In this document: positions 34,170 through 45,980 of the stretch, in pieces | How the letters are laid out: every line of letters begins with the position of its first letter | Numbering within the stretch: the stretch's first letter is position 1 | The notes under the pieces: generated by a model | What the model was told of the DNA's origin: nothing | The model's database searches: none | What the model saw: the letters and a program-made list of their open reading frames with translations, nothing else | Program-made: the position numbers and the translations under genes | Assembly: GCF_028583425.1 (NCBI RefSeq) | Contig: NC_072790.1 | Coordinates: 63,140,052 to 63,204,051 of the forward strand | From: Eublepharis macularius | Taxonomy: Eukaryota > Chordata > Lepidosauria > Squamata > Eublepharidae | Direction of reading: 5' to 3' | Length of the DNA stretch: 64,000 nt

Positions 34170-34395
34170 ATCCAGAGGATCACAGTCACACCCAGCCTGA
34201 ACTGTGCACTCCACCTCTTTCATGACTTTTGCAACTGATTTGCATCTACTCCCCCCCCCCCTCACCACCTATATATTTCTGGCCAGTTTCTTCATACCCT
34301 CCATGCATCTGACAAAGAGAACTGTGGTTCTCGAAAGCTTATGCTACAATAAAGTTCATTAGTCTTAAAGGTACTACTGGACTCAAGACTGTATA
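34170..34395 (+). mobile_element. Penelope-like element 3' end, single arm
   Basis: Ends GTTCATTAGTCTTAAAGGTACTACTGGACTC, matching the arms of palindrome IV. It contains CTGACAAA-GAGAAC-TGTG-GTTCTC-GAAA (34309-34338). That is a hammerhead-like core with a perfect 6-bp stem II and one mismatch in the CUGANGA box. Confidence 0.5.
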
Positions 34396-34905
34396 ATGAA
34401 GATGATGCATTTAGTGGACATGTTTGTTGTACCTGAAGAGAAAGAAATAGAGAGAAGTTATAGAATTATTTAGGGCGATGTTTGGTTTTTAGAAAAAAGG
34501 TTTTAAAAGGCCTTCATAAACACTTAAAATGAAGTATTTTTCAACAGCTTATTGAAGAAAAAAATCTTTCAACTTTACTGGCTTCAGTAGCTCAGTAGGA
34601 TTTCTTATGCTGGAAGTAATGTTTCTTTTTTACGTCATTCCAAATTGGAATATGATCTCTAGGGGAAAGCCAGATGGTGTCTAGAATAATCCTAGACAGA
34701 ACAATGACCTTTTATAGGTGTTGCATATCTGACCTATGCATGGCAATTGTAGAAGGAAGATAATCTAGTATAAATGCTTTAGTATTTGCACAAGTAAAGT
34801 AACCAGTGTGATTTATGCATTTTTACACATGAAACGTGTAGAAATGTAGCAAAACGGATAATTTTCATTTTATACAGCATTATATTTATAAATATATACT
34901 TTGGA

Positions 34906-34911
34906 TTTATT
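34906..34911 (-). promoter_or_regulatory. candidate KLHL31 polyadenylation signal
   Basis: TTTATT on the plus strand reads AATAAA on the minus strand, 284 bp past the KLHL31 stop. Long 3' UTRs are usual for this gene, so later signals may be used instead. Confidence 0.3.
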
Positions 34912-35194
34912 TTACTGACTTCTTATGCCCTGATTGTCAGGCTGTCAAGGACTTGTATCACTAAACAAATCCATCACCTTTAAATTCCTTAGGTCATACC
35001 ATGTATTTTAAATACCAGGAAAACTGGCAAGTTTTGCAAAGTTGAAATTGACACCTAATATTGGCACACAAATGGTGTTTCCTCCACCCTTTCCAGCAGG
35101 CAAATAAGGTGCTTTAAAGGGATTAGAAAACAGCTGGGCATAGTAAACATTAAAAAAATTGATCTAGCTCTTCTATACTTAAATTTTTAAATAC

Positions 35195-35927
35195 TTAAAT
35201 ACTGACTGGTACTGAAGAGACGGAGCTAGCTCGGGACTCCCTGGTCTTAGCGTTAGGCATGGCAATGGTACAGCAAGAGACTCCAACAGTGGCTTCAGGG
35301 AGTTCATCCTCTTCGGTCCATTCATTTAGATCAGGGTTGTAACACTGAATGCATTTCTTGTATTTCTTCTCTATTTCATTCCAGCCTCCAACCAAGTAAA
35401 TCTTCCCACTAAGGATGGAGGCACCAGCAGTGCTCACACCAGTTGGAAGTGGAGAGGCATAATTCCACTGGCCGGGATAAGGACTGAAACACTCAACAGG
35501 AAGAACGTCAACTCTTTCACCTCGCCCTCCCAGTTGAGACCCCCCCATGACATAGACCTTTTCCCCAAGAGAAGCGGCACAATGCCATCCTCTTGGTGTG
35601 CTTAGGCTGGGCTTATCCTGCCAGCTGTCATTGGCAGGGTCGTACATGCAGACAGAGCGAGAATACGCATTATTTATGTACCCTCCAGTGACCAGGATTC
35701 TACCATCTATTACAGCACTAGCATGGCAGCACCTAGCTACCTCCAGTGGGGTCTTCATTTGCCACTGGTTAATTGCAGGGACATAACATTCAACAGAAGA
35801 GAGACACCCTTCGGAGTTGCGGCCACCGACAGCAAAAAGGAGGCCATTGAACACATTCAGACTGAAATGGGTGCGCTTTTGATTCATATTCGCCAGATGA
35901 ATCCACGTGTTGAAGCGAGGGTCATAT
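35195..35927 (-). CDS. KLHL31: KLHL31, last coding exon (kelch repeats)
   Basis: Encodes the last base of codon 391 plus 243 residues and the stop TAA. The acceptor is CTCTTTCAG just upstream of ATATGACCC (minus strand); it completes the AG|A arginine codon left by the upstream exon. The protein reads [20 protein letters not shown] and contains kelch blades with the usual GG doublets ([32 protein letters not shown]), ending [11 protein letters not shown]. Family knowledge: kelch propeller domains of KLHL proteins bind substrates for Cullin-3 ubiquitin ligase. KLHL31 acts mainly in skeletal and cardiac muscle and has been linked to filamin-C turnover and to dampening of MAPK/SRF transcription. 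No lesion is visible, so the gene looks functional. Confidence 0.96.
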
Positions 35928-36494
35928 CTGAAAGAGTTAACAGGAAACACAAACAAATGATGACTCATTACATTCGGCTACAAGGTTCATGTTGCTGCAT
36001 CTGCCACTTTGTGCTAGCTCTTTCCCGAAAAAAGGCTCCCAAAGATTATCTTGATGATCTTCCTATATGATTATGAAATGATTATCATTATGAAACAATT
36101 GCTTGGGCCATTCCAAATATAACTGTGACTCACAGTTTTTTATCTTTGACATGGAGGTATGACAGCCAATAGGGTGATCCCAAGGAAACCAAAGTGATAT
36201 GCAAAATACAGGAAATTAATCGACTGCTCCAGAGCAACGTAATAAATAGAAGTGGAGAGACACAGAACCATCCACACGAAGTGGATCATGTCAGTTAACA
36301 TGGACACAAAAACTGGAAAAGGATGTTTTGTACCTTGAGAAACAGTTTGCAGTTATAAAACTAAGCAATATGCACTTCTATGCATTTATTATGTCTAATT
36401 TACATACTTACATTCTTACACCAAAGGCATTGCTGCTAGTACAGGCATTATTCAATAATTCAAAACTGAATTTTTCAGGAGGGCTTTCTACCCA

Positions 36495-36890
36495 AATTGC
36501 AGGGCTGTGTTATAAGAAATACCTCACATAGATCACGATGCCTTGGTAGGGACGAGAACTGAAAACTTCACTTTTGGGTACTGTCTGCTGCTGTGGATAT
36601 ATGCCTACTAGCAAATTTCCACATACCATGGAAATTAGTTACACTTTGTTTTAGATAGATTTCATCTTTATGCTTGACTTTATGCTTGTTTAAAAAATTT
36701 TCTGCTACCATTTCCTATTGTATCTGTTTCTCTGAAAGTCCTAACTGTTCTTTGCTATTACACTTTGCCCAGTGAATGTCCTAGTTGTCAATTCTATTGT
36801 ATTTCCACTTGCACTGTTGTAATCTGCCTTGGATCTCAGTGAGAAAGGCAGACAATAAACCAACAAACCAACAAACAAATAAAAGTTTGT
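36495..36890 (+). mobile_element. LINE 3' end (plus), copy 2
   Basis: GGCTGTGTTATAAGAAATACC ... GGGTACTGTCTGCTGCTGTGG ... TGTAATCTGCCTTGGATCTCAGTGAGAAAGGCAGACAATAAA. Parallel to 29255-29580. It lies antisense within the KLHL31 intron. Confidence 0.6.
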
Positions 36891-37877
36891 AAAATGTTGG
36901 ACTAGGCATGCAGACATGAGCTTGGACTAGTGAACATCAGTCAGCCTAACCTATCTCATAGAATGGCTATAACATTAAAATGGAAGAGGGCAAAATCATG
37001 TGTGCCACCCTGTGTTCCCCAGAAAGAAGGCAGGACAAAAACAGCTTTGCAGCCACTGAGATTAATACACATCTAACCAAGGTAAACAAACTTAACTTTT
37101 TGAAACACCTTCACACCTCCAACGCCCTGTACCTGCTGTAATGCCTTTGGTGGCAGCATGGCATAAGTGTGATGCCAACACTGCAAGAAGAACTAGCAGC
37201 CCAAACACTGAATATCAGAATAATGGAATCTTCAAATCACAATACAGTTTCTAGCCAGTCTAACATCACATGTGTTGCATGAATAAGCTTAATAATATCT
37301 TTTGAGGCAAAGGATAGCTACTCGAGACAGAGCTCTGCTAGTGGTTGCACCTTCTCTTTCCGCAGCTCTTTGCTTGGTGTCAAGCCTGTTGAGTTTTAGG
37401 CACCAGGATACATTTTGATTGCACACAGGCTTTTATGGATTGTTGATGGCTGACTTTACATTATCTGCCCTGATTAGTTTCTGTTCTTATATTGATTGTA
37501 ATTGCTGCTGTGTGTATACTGGTTGTTTTCCTGGTTTTTTAATTCTGTTTTATATTTCTTTGGGTTTTGCTGTGGCTTTCCCTCTCAGTTTATGCTACTG
37601 ATTTTATTTTATTAGCTTCTTCTTCTTTGTCTTTTTTTTTTTTACAAATTATCACTTTTACTCCTTAAATTGTTTCTGCTAGTTAAATGATGACTTTTAG
37701 ATGAGAGTATGGAATATGAATGTTTGAAATAAATAAAACAATATTAGAAGAATATTGCTGTGTATCTCATTTGCTCCCATCACTCCACCATGATGTCTTT
37801 CTGTAATCAATATTAACTTTTTCTCCACAGCAGCATAAAATTTTCCTTTTGACACACACTGTAAAACCAGGCCATGG
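36891..37877. other. intron sequence; SINE-tail scrap near 36945-37035
   Basis: CAGCCTAACCTATCTCATAG and AAAATGGAAGAGGGC resemble the body of the SINE at 12157. The remainder is A/T-rich with no feature. Confidence 0.45.
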
Positions 37878-37885
37878 GTAGAGAG

Positions 37886-38334
37886 TAGAGATGGGCACAA
37901 ACCGGAAAAAAACTGAACCATGCGGTTCGTGGTTCGTCAAATTTCACGAACCATGAACCACAAACTTTCATGAACCTGCCTCTGGTTCGTGAACCAGTTC
38001 GTTTGGTTCATGAAAACAACACACCCGGGTCAGAAAACCACCACTTCCGAGTCAGCAGAAGGTCACTTCCTGGCCAGCAGAAGGTCACTTCCAGGTCAGC
38101 AGAAGGTCTGCAGGAAGTCCATCCCCTGTTGCCTAGGAAACTGATTGATTGGAACCAGGCTGTCTACAGTCACGAACCAAAAAATAAACCAAACAAACCA
38201 GCCTAAAGTTCATGGCGGTTTGTCAGAAATAGGATCTGACAAACTGCAGTTTGCGAACCACGAACCGGCCTGGTTCGTGCTCTATTGAATATTAAGCACA
38301 TGCTGGTTTGTATTTCGGTTTGTGCCCATCTCTA
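37886..38334. mobile_element. hAT-type MITE with GTTCGTG-rich interior
   Basis: Ends TAGAGATGGGCACAAACCG and CGGTTTGTGCCCATCTCTA are inverted repeats (19 bp). GTAGAGAG occurs on both sides (37878-37885 and 38335-38342) as an exact 8-bp target duplication. The interior is full of GGTTCGTG and its inverse CACGAACC. It contains no transposase, so it is non-autonomous. Confidence 0.9.
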
Positions 38335-38402
38335 GTAGAGAGCATAAGATGTGATATAGCACCCTTACTGAAACTAAGCAGGTCTCAGAGCTAAACTCCA
38401 TG

Positions 38403-38690
38403 AGACAAATTACACTAGGATGCTCAAGGCAATGTTAGCTGGGAAGTGTAGTTTGAATTTCACCTCCTCAGAGGGCTTGTTAAGTTCACCTCTCTACAGA
38501 GCCGACAAAGATCATTCCTCAGAGGGTTTGTTAATAATTGACAGAGCCTTTGGGGAAACAAAAGAGGAAATTAACAAACCCTCTGAGGAGCGATCTTTGC
38601 CAGCTTTGTAGAGAGAGGTGAAATTCAAACTATGCTTCCTGGCTAACATTGCTTCTCCTGTCACTTGAGCGTCCTCATGTAATTCACCTT
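38403..38690. mobile_element. palindromic MITE
   Basis: Left AAATTACACTAGGATGCTCAAG and right GAGCGTCCTCATGTAATTC are inverted. Inside, GCAATGTTAGC...GCTAACATTGC and CCTCAGAGGGTTTGTTAAT with its inverse continue the foldback. Target duplication not resolved. Confidence 0.65.
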
Positions 38691-39595
38691 GTGGAGTGGA
38701 GGTGGGATATAGATGAAATAAACAACCATATTCTCTATATTCTGAAGCCAAATTTCAACACAGAACTAGGCTCATTTATTTCAATGGGCTTAAGCATACT
38801 TCTTTGTGTTGAGTTTCGGCTACAGCTTCTTTAATTCATACATTACATAAATATATAATTTGTATTTCACTCCCGTCATTATTTGTTTCATACTGGATTT
38901 ACAGCTCTTATACTTTTGATGCCCCTTCTTTAATAAACTCTATTGAATATTAAAACAGCCAGCTTCTAATTATAACATTTTGAGAATTCTGAGAGCACAA
39001 AGTAAGACATTTGATGAGAAATTAAGCAAAGCAAGTTCAAGCCCCTATTTCCCCTTTTGTCATGTTCATACATAGCATTTCTACAGCACTTGAGAGTATT
39101 CACAACACTTCACATATATCGTATCAGTAATCCTTATACAAAATCTTTAAGGCAGGTCAGTATTATAAACCTCATATTGTAGAAGCTGAGATATGGTGAA
39201 GTAGCTTGCATAAGGTTACTAAAAGACTTCATACTAGTGGCATGATCTTAGCTTCTATTCGACACTAGTTTTCATTGAGTGGATGTAAATAATGGCTAGT
39301 CTATTAGAAACAAAAATGTTAAGGGGCAGAGCAGGTACTCCTTGCTAACCCAGTATTCTAGCATTCTGACCAAATCTTGCAACATAGGAACACATTCTCT
39401 TTTGGTAGAACTGAACTAACTACTGCTTTATTTTTCTGTTGCAAAGATGTTATCTGGAGTGAAATGATGAAGAAAGCAAAGTGGGGGGGGGTGAGGAAAC
39501 TGGGGGCCAAACCCTGAGTTACCTTTTGTGGTCACCAAAAGAGATTCAGGGATTTGCCACCCAGATGTTAGAGATACACCACTATTTTAAGTGCG
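38691..39595. other. intron sequence, nothing recognised
   Basis: A/T-rich intron. No supported feature. Confidence 0.6.
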
Positions 39596-39601
39596 TTGAA
39601 T

Positions 39602-39635
<34 letters not shown>

Positions 39636-39665
39636 GATTTTGATTTTGATTTTGATTTTGATTTC
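39602..39665. repeat. (TGA)n then (TTTTGA)n microsatellite
   Basis: About ten TGA units (39602-39631) are followed by five to six TTTTGA units (39632-39665). They adjoin a LINE tail. Confidence 0.95.
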
Positions 39666-39760
39666 TAGCCTGCCCTCCCCTCAAGTGGGTCAGGGTGGGT
39701 TACAGCAATATATATTAAAAAACATTTAAAACACAATAAAATCAGAATTATCAACAAACA
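39666..39760 (-). mobile_element. LINE 3' end (minus)
   Basis: TAGCCTGCCCTCCCCTCAAGTGGGTCAGGGTGGGTTAC followed by an A-rich run, the same tail class as at 100-245. Confidence 0.5.
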
Positions 39761-40410
39761 TTATGTTCCAGATCCCAAGGTGGGATGCTTTCTGGGATAA
39801 TTTAATTGAACCAATAGAGGAGATCTACACATCAAACGCTATCCAGAATATAACTCTGACCAAAGCATATATAAGAAAAGAGATCCATGATACTATCTTC
39901 TGACATTTACTTTAATGTTAAAAAACAGTATGGACAGTTTTGATCAGGGATAGGGGAGGTAACCATATAGTTGAGCAAAAAGACACATGTCTTTATCTGT
40001 TACTACAGCTAATAACAGTTTTGGTGGAAGAAGTGAAATCTAGAGCCAGGGAGCTAGAAGCACCTGGGATATTGTGGACATAGTGACTTCTGTTTTGGAA
40101 ACTGCAGAGGGGAAAAGGGTTAAACAGCACAGCTCCAGCCTCATGGTTACTTTTTTATGTAAAAAGGAGTATTTGAGTAGTTTGAGCCTCTGAGTCGTTT
40201 TGGGAATTACAGGGTGCCTTTTACTTAAATCTGAAGCCCAAAGCAGGTCAAAAGTGTATTAAAATTTAGAAATCATTCTGGATATGGCCATTTAAAATAA
40301 ATTTTCACCTGCGTCAACCATGACTACCAAATATTTGCTTATGTTTTCTTATACTGTATCTATAAAATATTCAAAAACCACATGAAGATTGTTTCCAAGA
40401 TAGGGAAGGG
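39761..40410. other. intron sequence, nothing recognised
   Basis: No supported feature. Confidence 0.55.
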
Positions 40411-40590
40411 GCCAGGCTTAGCAGCACAACATCTGCCTTGCATGCAGAGAATACCAGGTTCGGTCTCCAGCATCTCCAGTTTATAAATTTTCAGGGAGTA
40501 GGAGATGTTAATCTGAGACCCAAGAGAGCCACTTCCACCTTGAGAGGCCAGTTATCTGGTGCAGTATAAGGCGGCTTCATATGTTGTCAT
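40411..40590 (+). mobile_element. tRNA-derived SINE
   Basis: GGCTTAGCAGCACAACATC, CCTTGCATGCAGAGAATACC, CCAGCATCTCCAGTTTATAA and GTGCAGTATAAGGCGGCTTC in order. Same family as 12802 (minus) and 49828. Confidence 0.7.
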
Positions 40591-41944
40591 GACCCTGCTG
40601 CACAAAACACCCTGTCTTGATACTAGACATAAGAAGAAGGCAGTAGATCTTGTATAGCCAATGCAAAACTACCAGCCTGTATCACAGTCAATATTTATCT
40701 CATCCCATGCAACTTCTGCTGAGTTATTATCCTACTAAAGCTGGCCACCATGTATGGAACTTACTCCTCTAGCATCTCTATTTCTGGCAAGTACTTGGAG
40801 GAGAGGAAGAAACGTTCTTAGCAAAGGAGTTGCTAAGCACACACTTTCTCAGTTATATTAGATCTCCAACTAGGAGCTGCTGTACATAAATAACTTTTCC
40901 ATGAGGGAGAAAGCAAACAATGTGGATTGTATCACAGGTGTTGGATCATAGACACAATGTAGTTTACTGCCTGTGCCTGTGTTGGGAAGCCACCACCAGA
41001 TGGATCATCCAACTTCAGCTGCACCATATACAGAAAAAGAGGTGCACACACTAGTATCAAGATGCAGGGTTGAATCTGAGAGAAAATTTCTGCTCAAGGA
41101 TGGGGGTGTGAATTTTGCAAATCCCTCTCCCAGTGCAGAACTGTGATTCCCCCTTCATGCTGTTCAGGAGGTTCTCTTGTCCCCAGAAGCTGCATTTCAG
41201 GGGGGAATTTGGGGTGACGATGGGAGAGGCGAGGGAGGGAACCCCACTCCACTGATAGGATGAACATGCAATAAACAAACAATGTAGTAATCTACATGCG
41301 GCCTGCATACTTACTTTTCTGAATGGAAACTCTACCCTATGTTGTTATGATGTTTGGATTTATTGTTAGCATTATGTTTGGATTTATTCATTTATTTTAA
41401 AGACGTACAACCTGATTCCCTTGGCACTTTTGACAAAAGGAGTGGTTAACACATTGGCCTACAGTAATATATCAAGAAATTAAATTGTGCTGCTGGGCTG
41501 AGGAGAGTGAAGCTATCTATAGCTCCTATGATCTAATTTCTGCTATTGTTATTATCTATCACAAGTGGGAGATGAGCAAGGATTTGTGGGGGGCATCTCA
41601 TTTTCCCCTCCATCACTATTTCCCTTCCCTGAAAGCCCCCACAGCCCCCTTTCCCTGTTTCCTTCCCTCTTTCCCACACACGAGTCATCTTATATTTGTC
41701 TTCTGCTTTTCCTCCTTCCCTCCCCTGACAACCTCTCCCTGAGAAAACTCTACATGGTTCTGGTCACTGGGTGGTGAGGAACGCAGAAAGACTTGTGGGT
41801 GGGGGGCACTTCACTTTCCCCTGTATCTCCATCCTACACCATTTCTTCTTTCCCTCCTATTGGAAGCCCCCATATCCTCACTCCCCCCTGCTTCCTTTTC
41901 TTCTTCCCATCCACCCATTTTATCTCTCTTCCCCAACTTCAGCT
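40591..41944. other. intron sequence; CT-rich stretch 41590-41940
   Basis: 41590-41940 is strongly pyrimidine-rich with two loosely repeated TTCCCCTCCATCAC/TTTCCCCTGTATCTCC units. It is not coding. Confidence 0.5.
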
Positions 41945-42166
41945 ATATTTATTATTTATTTACTTCATTTATATTCCACCCTTCTCCCCAAAGGGACCTA
42001 CATCGTTTTCCTTTCCTCCCTTTTATTCTCACAGCAAGCATGTGAGGTATGTTAGGCTGTTAGTGTGTGACTGGCCTAAGGTCATCCAGCAAGCTTCCGT
42101 GGTGATTTGAAGCTGGGCTTCCCAAATCCTAGTCTGAAATTCTAACCACTATGCTACACTGGTTTG
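41945..42166 (-). mobile_element. tRNA-derived SINE (minus)
   Basis: Minus strand: CCAGTGTAGCATAGTGGTTAG (A-box region), AGCCCAGCTTCAAATCACC (B-box region), GATGACCTTAGGCCAGTCAC, then a tail CTTTGGGGAGAAGGGTGG followed by A/T repeats. Clear tRNA-SINE layout. Confidence 0.8.
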
Positions 42167-42811
42167 GGGAGGAGTGGCTACTGTTGAGTAGTAATAGTTA
42201 TCTGGGCCTGTATAAGTCATGCAGTTGAGTGGCAGCAAGCCACTTAGTGGTTGCTGCCCCACTTGACTCTAATGAATCCTCTCTCAAAGGCCAAAAAAGT
42301 CCCAGAAAGGGTCCTGCATCTCCCTTGCCTGTTTTTGACAGAAACTAAGCTGGAATGCTGGCAAAACTTGTGGTTGCCTAGCAACACTCACTGAAGGCAT
42401 CAATTTATTAAAGCTACAGATGCTTCTTTTATCAATTTGTTTTTTAACACCCCCCCAGTGGTATGTATGTATTTTAGTTTTCAGATTTTCTGCAAACTTG
42501 AGGTGTTTTTCAAGTTGTAGAAAGATCTTGTCTGTTCACAGCTCCATACTATACAGATTTAAGTACCCTCATATGTGGACAAGTTGAAAATGAGATATAT
42601 TGGTTATGATTATTTTTGTATGGACCTCCTTGTGACATTTTGCCAGACAGCTATTTTGAAAGGCCCTCAATCCCCTTTCCAAAGTGGCCTGCTAATAAGC
42701 CCATTCATCACATTTATAGCCTCTCACCCTCCACACCATTTGCTTTTTCTTCCCTTCTTTTATATGAGAGAGGAAAATACTGTCATGTGAGATTATTGCC
42801 AACTAAAGATC
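42167..42811. other. intron sequence, nothing recognised
   Basis: No supported feature. Confidence 0.6.
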
Positions 42812-43231
42812 AAGCTAGATGTGCAGGTTTTTAAACAGTTGGGTCTAGGTCCCCAACTCAGGTTTCCACAGCTGTATAGCAGTTAAAAAGTAAACGGCTG
42901 TTAAAAAATGAAAGAGAGCCCAAATGGCCTCAGAATGCCTCTGTGGGGGAAGAAGGGGGTTCCTCCTTCCTCCCTCAAGCCATTCTCCCCTGTCACAATA
43001 GCACAGAAGGAGCCCTCCCCCCGCCCCGTTTTTATTGCTCCACATGCATAGAATACTCCACCTGGAGCAGAAAAAAACAGGGAAGGTTCCCCTGTGGAGG
43101 CATTCTGAGGCCATTTAGGGTCTCCTTTATTTTTAACAGCTACTCCCCAAAGCTGCTGTGTAGCTGCAGGGAACTTAAAGAGTTGGGGAACCCAGACCCA
43201 ACTCTTTAAACCCTGTGTGTCTGTCTAGCTT
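42812..43231. mobile_element. 420-bp MITE with long inverted ends
   Basis: AAGCTAGATGTGCAGG ... TTTAAACAGTTGGGTCT at the left is mirrored by AGACCCAACTCTTTAAACCC ... CTAGCTT at the right. Inner blocks CCTCAGAATGCCTC and GAGGCATTCTGAGG are also inverted. It directly abuts the next element. Confidence 0.65.
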
Positions 43232-43236
43232 AGTCC

Positions 43237-43459
43237 TAGGATTGCCAGCCTCCAGGTGGAGAGTGGAGATCTCCTGAAATTACAATTGACTTCCAGCCTA
43301 CAGAGATCAGTTTCTTGGGGGGGGGGGGAGGAATCAGTTTCTTTGGAGGGTGGACTGTACGGCATTATACCCTGCTAAGGTCTTTCCCCTCCACACCTCC
43401 ATCTCCAAGCTCCACTCCCAAATCTCCAGAAATTTCCCAACCCAGAGTTGGCAACTCTA
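43237..43459. mobile_element. MITE-like repeat with TAGGATTGCCA/TGGCAACTCTA ends
   Basis: Ends are imperfect inverted repeats. The interior has CTCCAGGTGGAGAG, a G-run (about 43318-43328) and CCAAATCTCCAGAAATTTCCC. A partial minus copy is at 27331-27491. Confidence 0.6.
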
Positions 43460-43786
43460 TTGCCAACTCACACTTGGGTACTCTCCCAAATTCTGATGAA
43501 TTTTCTGGTAACAGTGAGCATGCTTAGTGGTTCCATGTGTCAGCAGTCCTCCCCCAAGATGTTCCAATGACGCATACAAGCTCAGTTCCGATATCACAAA
43601 CTAGCCAGAGTTAAAGCTGAGTTGTTATTGAGGTTATGTGATCCTTCTCCCCTCATTCTTCCCTTGTGTAGTGCACAAGAGACCGAAGATGGATGCCTTT
43701 AGCCAAGTCCACATTTTTGTGACACCCAAACATACTGTGGTTTGTTTCTTTCCCAAGAACCAGGAGGATTAAGTTACACTTTTGGC

Positions 43787-44023
43787 CAGGGCTTTTTTTC
43801 TAGGAAAAGAGGTGGTGGAAAATGGTCACATGGCTGGTGGCCCCGCCCCCTGATCTCCAGACAGAGGGGAGTTTAGATGGCCCTCTGCGCTGCTTGGCGG
43901 CGTGGAGGGCAATCTAAACTCCCCTCTGTCTGGAGATCAGGGGGCGGGGTCACCAGCCATGTGACCATTTTCAAGAGGTTCCAGAACTCCGTTCCACCGC
44001 ATTCCTGATGAAAAAAAGCCCTG
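43787..44023. mobile_element. hAT-type palindromic MITE, copy D
   Basis: CAGGGCTTTTTTTC...GAAAAAAAGCCCTG with flanks CTTTTGGC and CTCTTGGC (8-bp duplication, one mismatch). Confidence 0.88.
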
Positions 44024-45683
44024 CTCTTGGCCCACAATGTGTGGAGAAGAAGGATGGAGCACATGATCCAAATAATTTAATCAAGTGCATGTTAATCATG
44101 AACATGCTTTCCCCCCCCCATGATATCTGAAGTGACCCATACAGAAAAAAATCTGTAAAAAGAGGACGAGGAAGAAAAACAGCATGAGTTTTTGAAAAGC
44201 GGTGTCTTATTTCATTCGCTCCTTACTTGCATAATATCTCACTGACTTCTTTCCTGAGCAGACGTTTCCCATTCTGCCTTCCCTGAGCCATTTTTAGGCT
44301 GTCTGACGCTATCAGCCTCGCCCTCACCACTAGCCATTGGGAAGACCAATTTGGTGAAAGAGAGTGTACGCTTACACTTTTGTGTATTTGTATTTATATG
44401 AAATGGGAAGGACCAGTTTTTATGTCCAGACTGATATGGAAGGATAGGACAGGGCGAATTAATCTGAGCTGACTTCGGCCACAAGGGAAAGTGACCACAA
44501 GAAAATCTCCCAATGTGCATACCCGATTCAAGGTTTTCCCACCATAGGCCTATATTGTACCCCACTATGGTAAATGAATCCTTTAAATGGTAGTACGAAA
44601 TTGGGAAACTGTCATTTCAGTGCTCCGTACACTGCCTTGTTTTAGTCTGTAATAGTAGCAGGGCAGTATTTAGTGGAGCTATCACACATCCACTCCACCA
44701 CACATACAAAGGCAGCACAGATATCCAGAGCCAGATTTCAGGATAAGCAATGTTTAGGGTCTCACAATATGTGCCCTCAAAACAAGAAAAAGCTAAATTT
44801 CATATATAGGTGAAAAGAAAGTTTTTCTATTTATGTTTTCAGTATCTTTTCTGTGAGTGTAACAATAAAGTAATATTTTTATTGTATGAGGGTCTCTTAA
44901 ACTGACACAGTTCATCATGTAATAATCTGACCTAGTCCAAATCTCAGCAATTTAGTCTGAGCATGGATGTTCAATCACAGAAAAGTAAAGAAAGCCCGCC
45001 AGTGACTGTGCATGAAAGATGGTGCATGCTTTTGCGATGCGCTCTTTTAAAATTAGCAATGGTGTTGTCACAGCAAAAGAAAAAAAAAGGTTCATTACTC
45101 ATTTGCTAGGGTAATAATGAAATACTTGTGATCTTGTATAGTATTGGGGGGAGCATTTATAACAAGGGGCAGCTGTTACACTTTTTAAATTTTGGGTCAA
45201 AAATGATAAAAAGATGAACAAATCAAAGCTGTACCTAACACCATTTCAACACATTGTGCCAACTCAGATATCTCCCTTCATCAATAGAAGTTAGAAACAT
45301 TCTTGCTTTGTTTTACAAGACGAGGAAGAGCACATTATCCACCTAGTCTTGTGTTGTTTCTTTAACTATTTTTGCAGGAGAATGTAGCCACAAGGGCTGC
45401 TGTTTCAGGGAAGAGACTTGTGCGGTGGGGTGGGGGAAAGGAGACTATTTAACTCTTTCTCAAACCATTTTCACAGCAAAAGTTACGAGTTCTGGGACTT
45501 GAGCTGCTTTCATCTCTGCTGAGAAAATGAATGGTACTATTATTTTTTCACTCAGAACAGGTAAAAGCAATTGGGGTAGGTAAGATTCTGTGAGCCCAGG
45601 GAAAAGAGTTAAACAATGCCTCATCTGCCATGCCAATCTGCTCCTACAGCCCCTGCAGCTGCATTCTGTTGCAAACTGGGAAA
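44024..45683. other. intron sequence, nothing recognised
   Basis: A 108-codon minus-strand frame (44239-44565) has no known domain and is not called. Confidence 0.55.
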
Positions 45684-45738
45684 AATAATCAGTAACTATA
45701 AGGAATAATAAAATAATCAGTAACTACAAGGAATAATA
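45684..45738. repeat. two-unit tandem repeat (about 27 bp)
   Basis: AATAATCAGTAACTATAAGG and AATAATCAGTAACTACAAGG followed each time by AATAATA. Confidence 0.85.
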
Positions 45739-45980
45739 ACGTGTAGTTCTGCTCTGAGACATGGTTATCTTTGGCATAAAGTGAATTTCCCCCAACTTTC
45801 CTTCTAAAACTTTGCATAATTGCAAGAATTCCATCCTCTTTTAAAAACTTTGTATTGCTCAGATGGCATTTGTCTGTCATAGGTAAGAGCTTGTTCCTCT
45901 GCCTGACTTGTTCAGTTCCTTATCAGTTTCTCTCTGTCTCTCTTTGGAGCTGCTCTCCACTCCTATAAATAATCAGTTAC

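Larger units (their letters stand above)
35928..45980 (-). other. KLHL31 intron (10,053 bp)
   Basis: Bounded on the minus strand by donor CTGCAG|GTAACT at 45980 and acceptor TTTCAG|ATATG at 35928, in phase 2. It holds LINE, SINE and MITE insertions listed separately and no other gene. Confidence 0.93.

Noticed and set aside
39481-39729. 82-codon frame rich in methionine, isoleucine and leucine
   Set aside because: Direct translation of the (TGA)n and (TTTTGA)n microsatellites.
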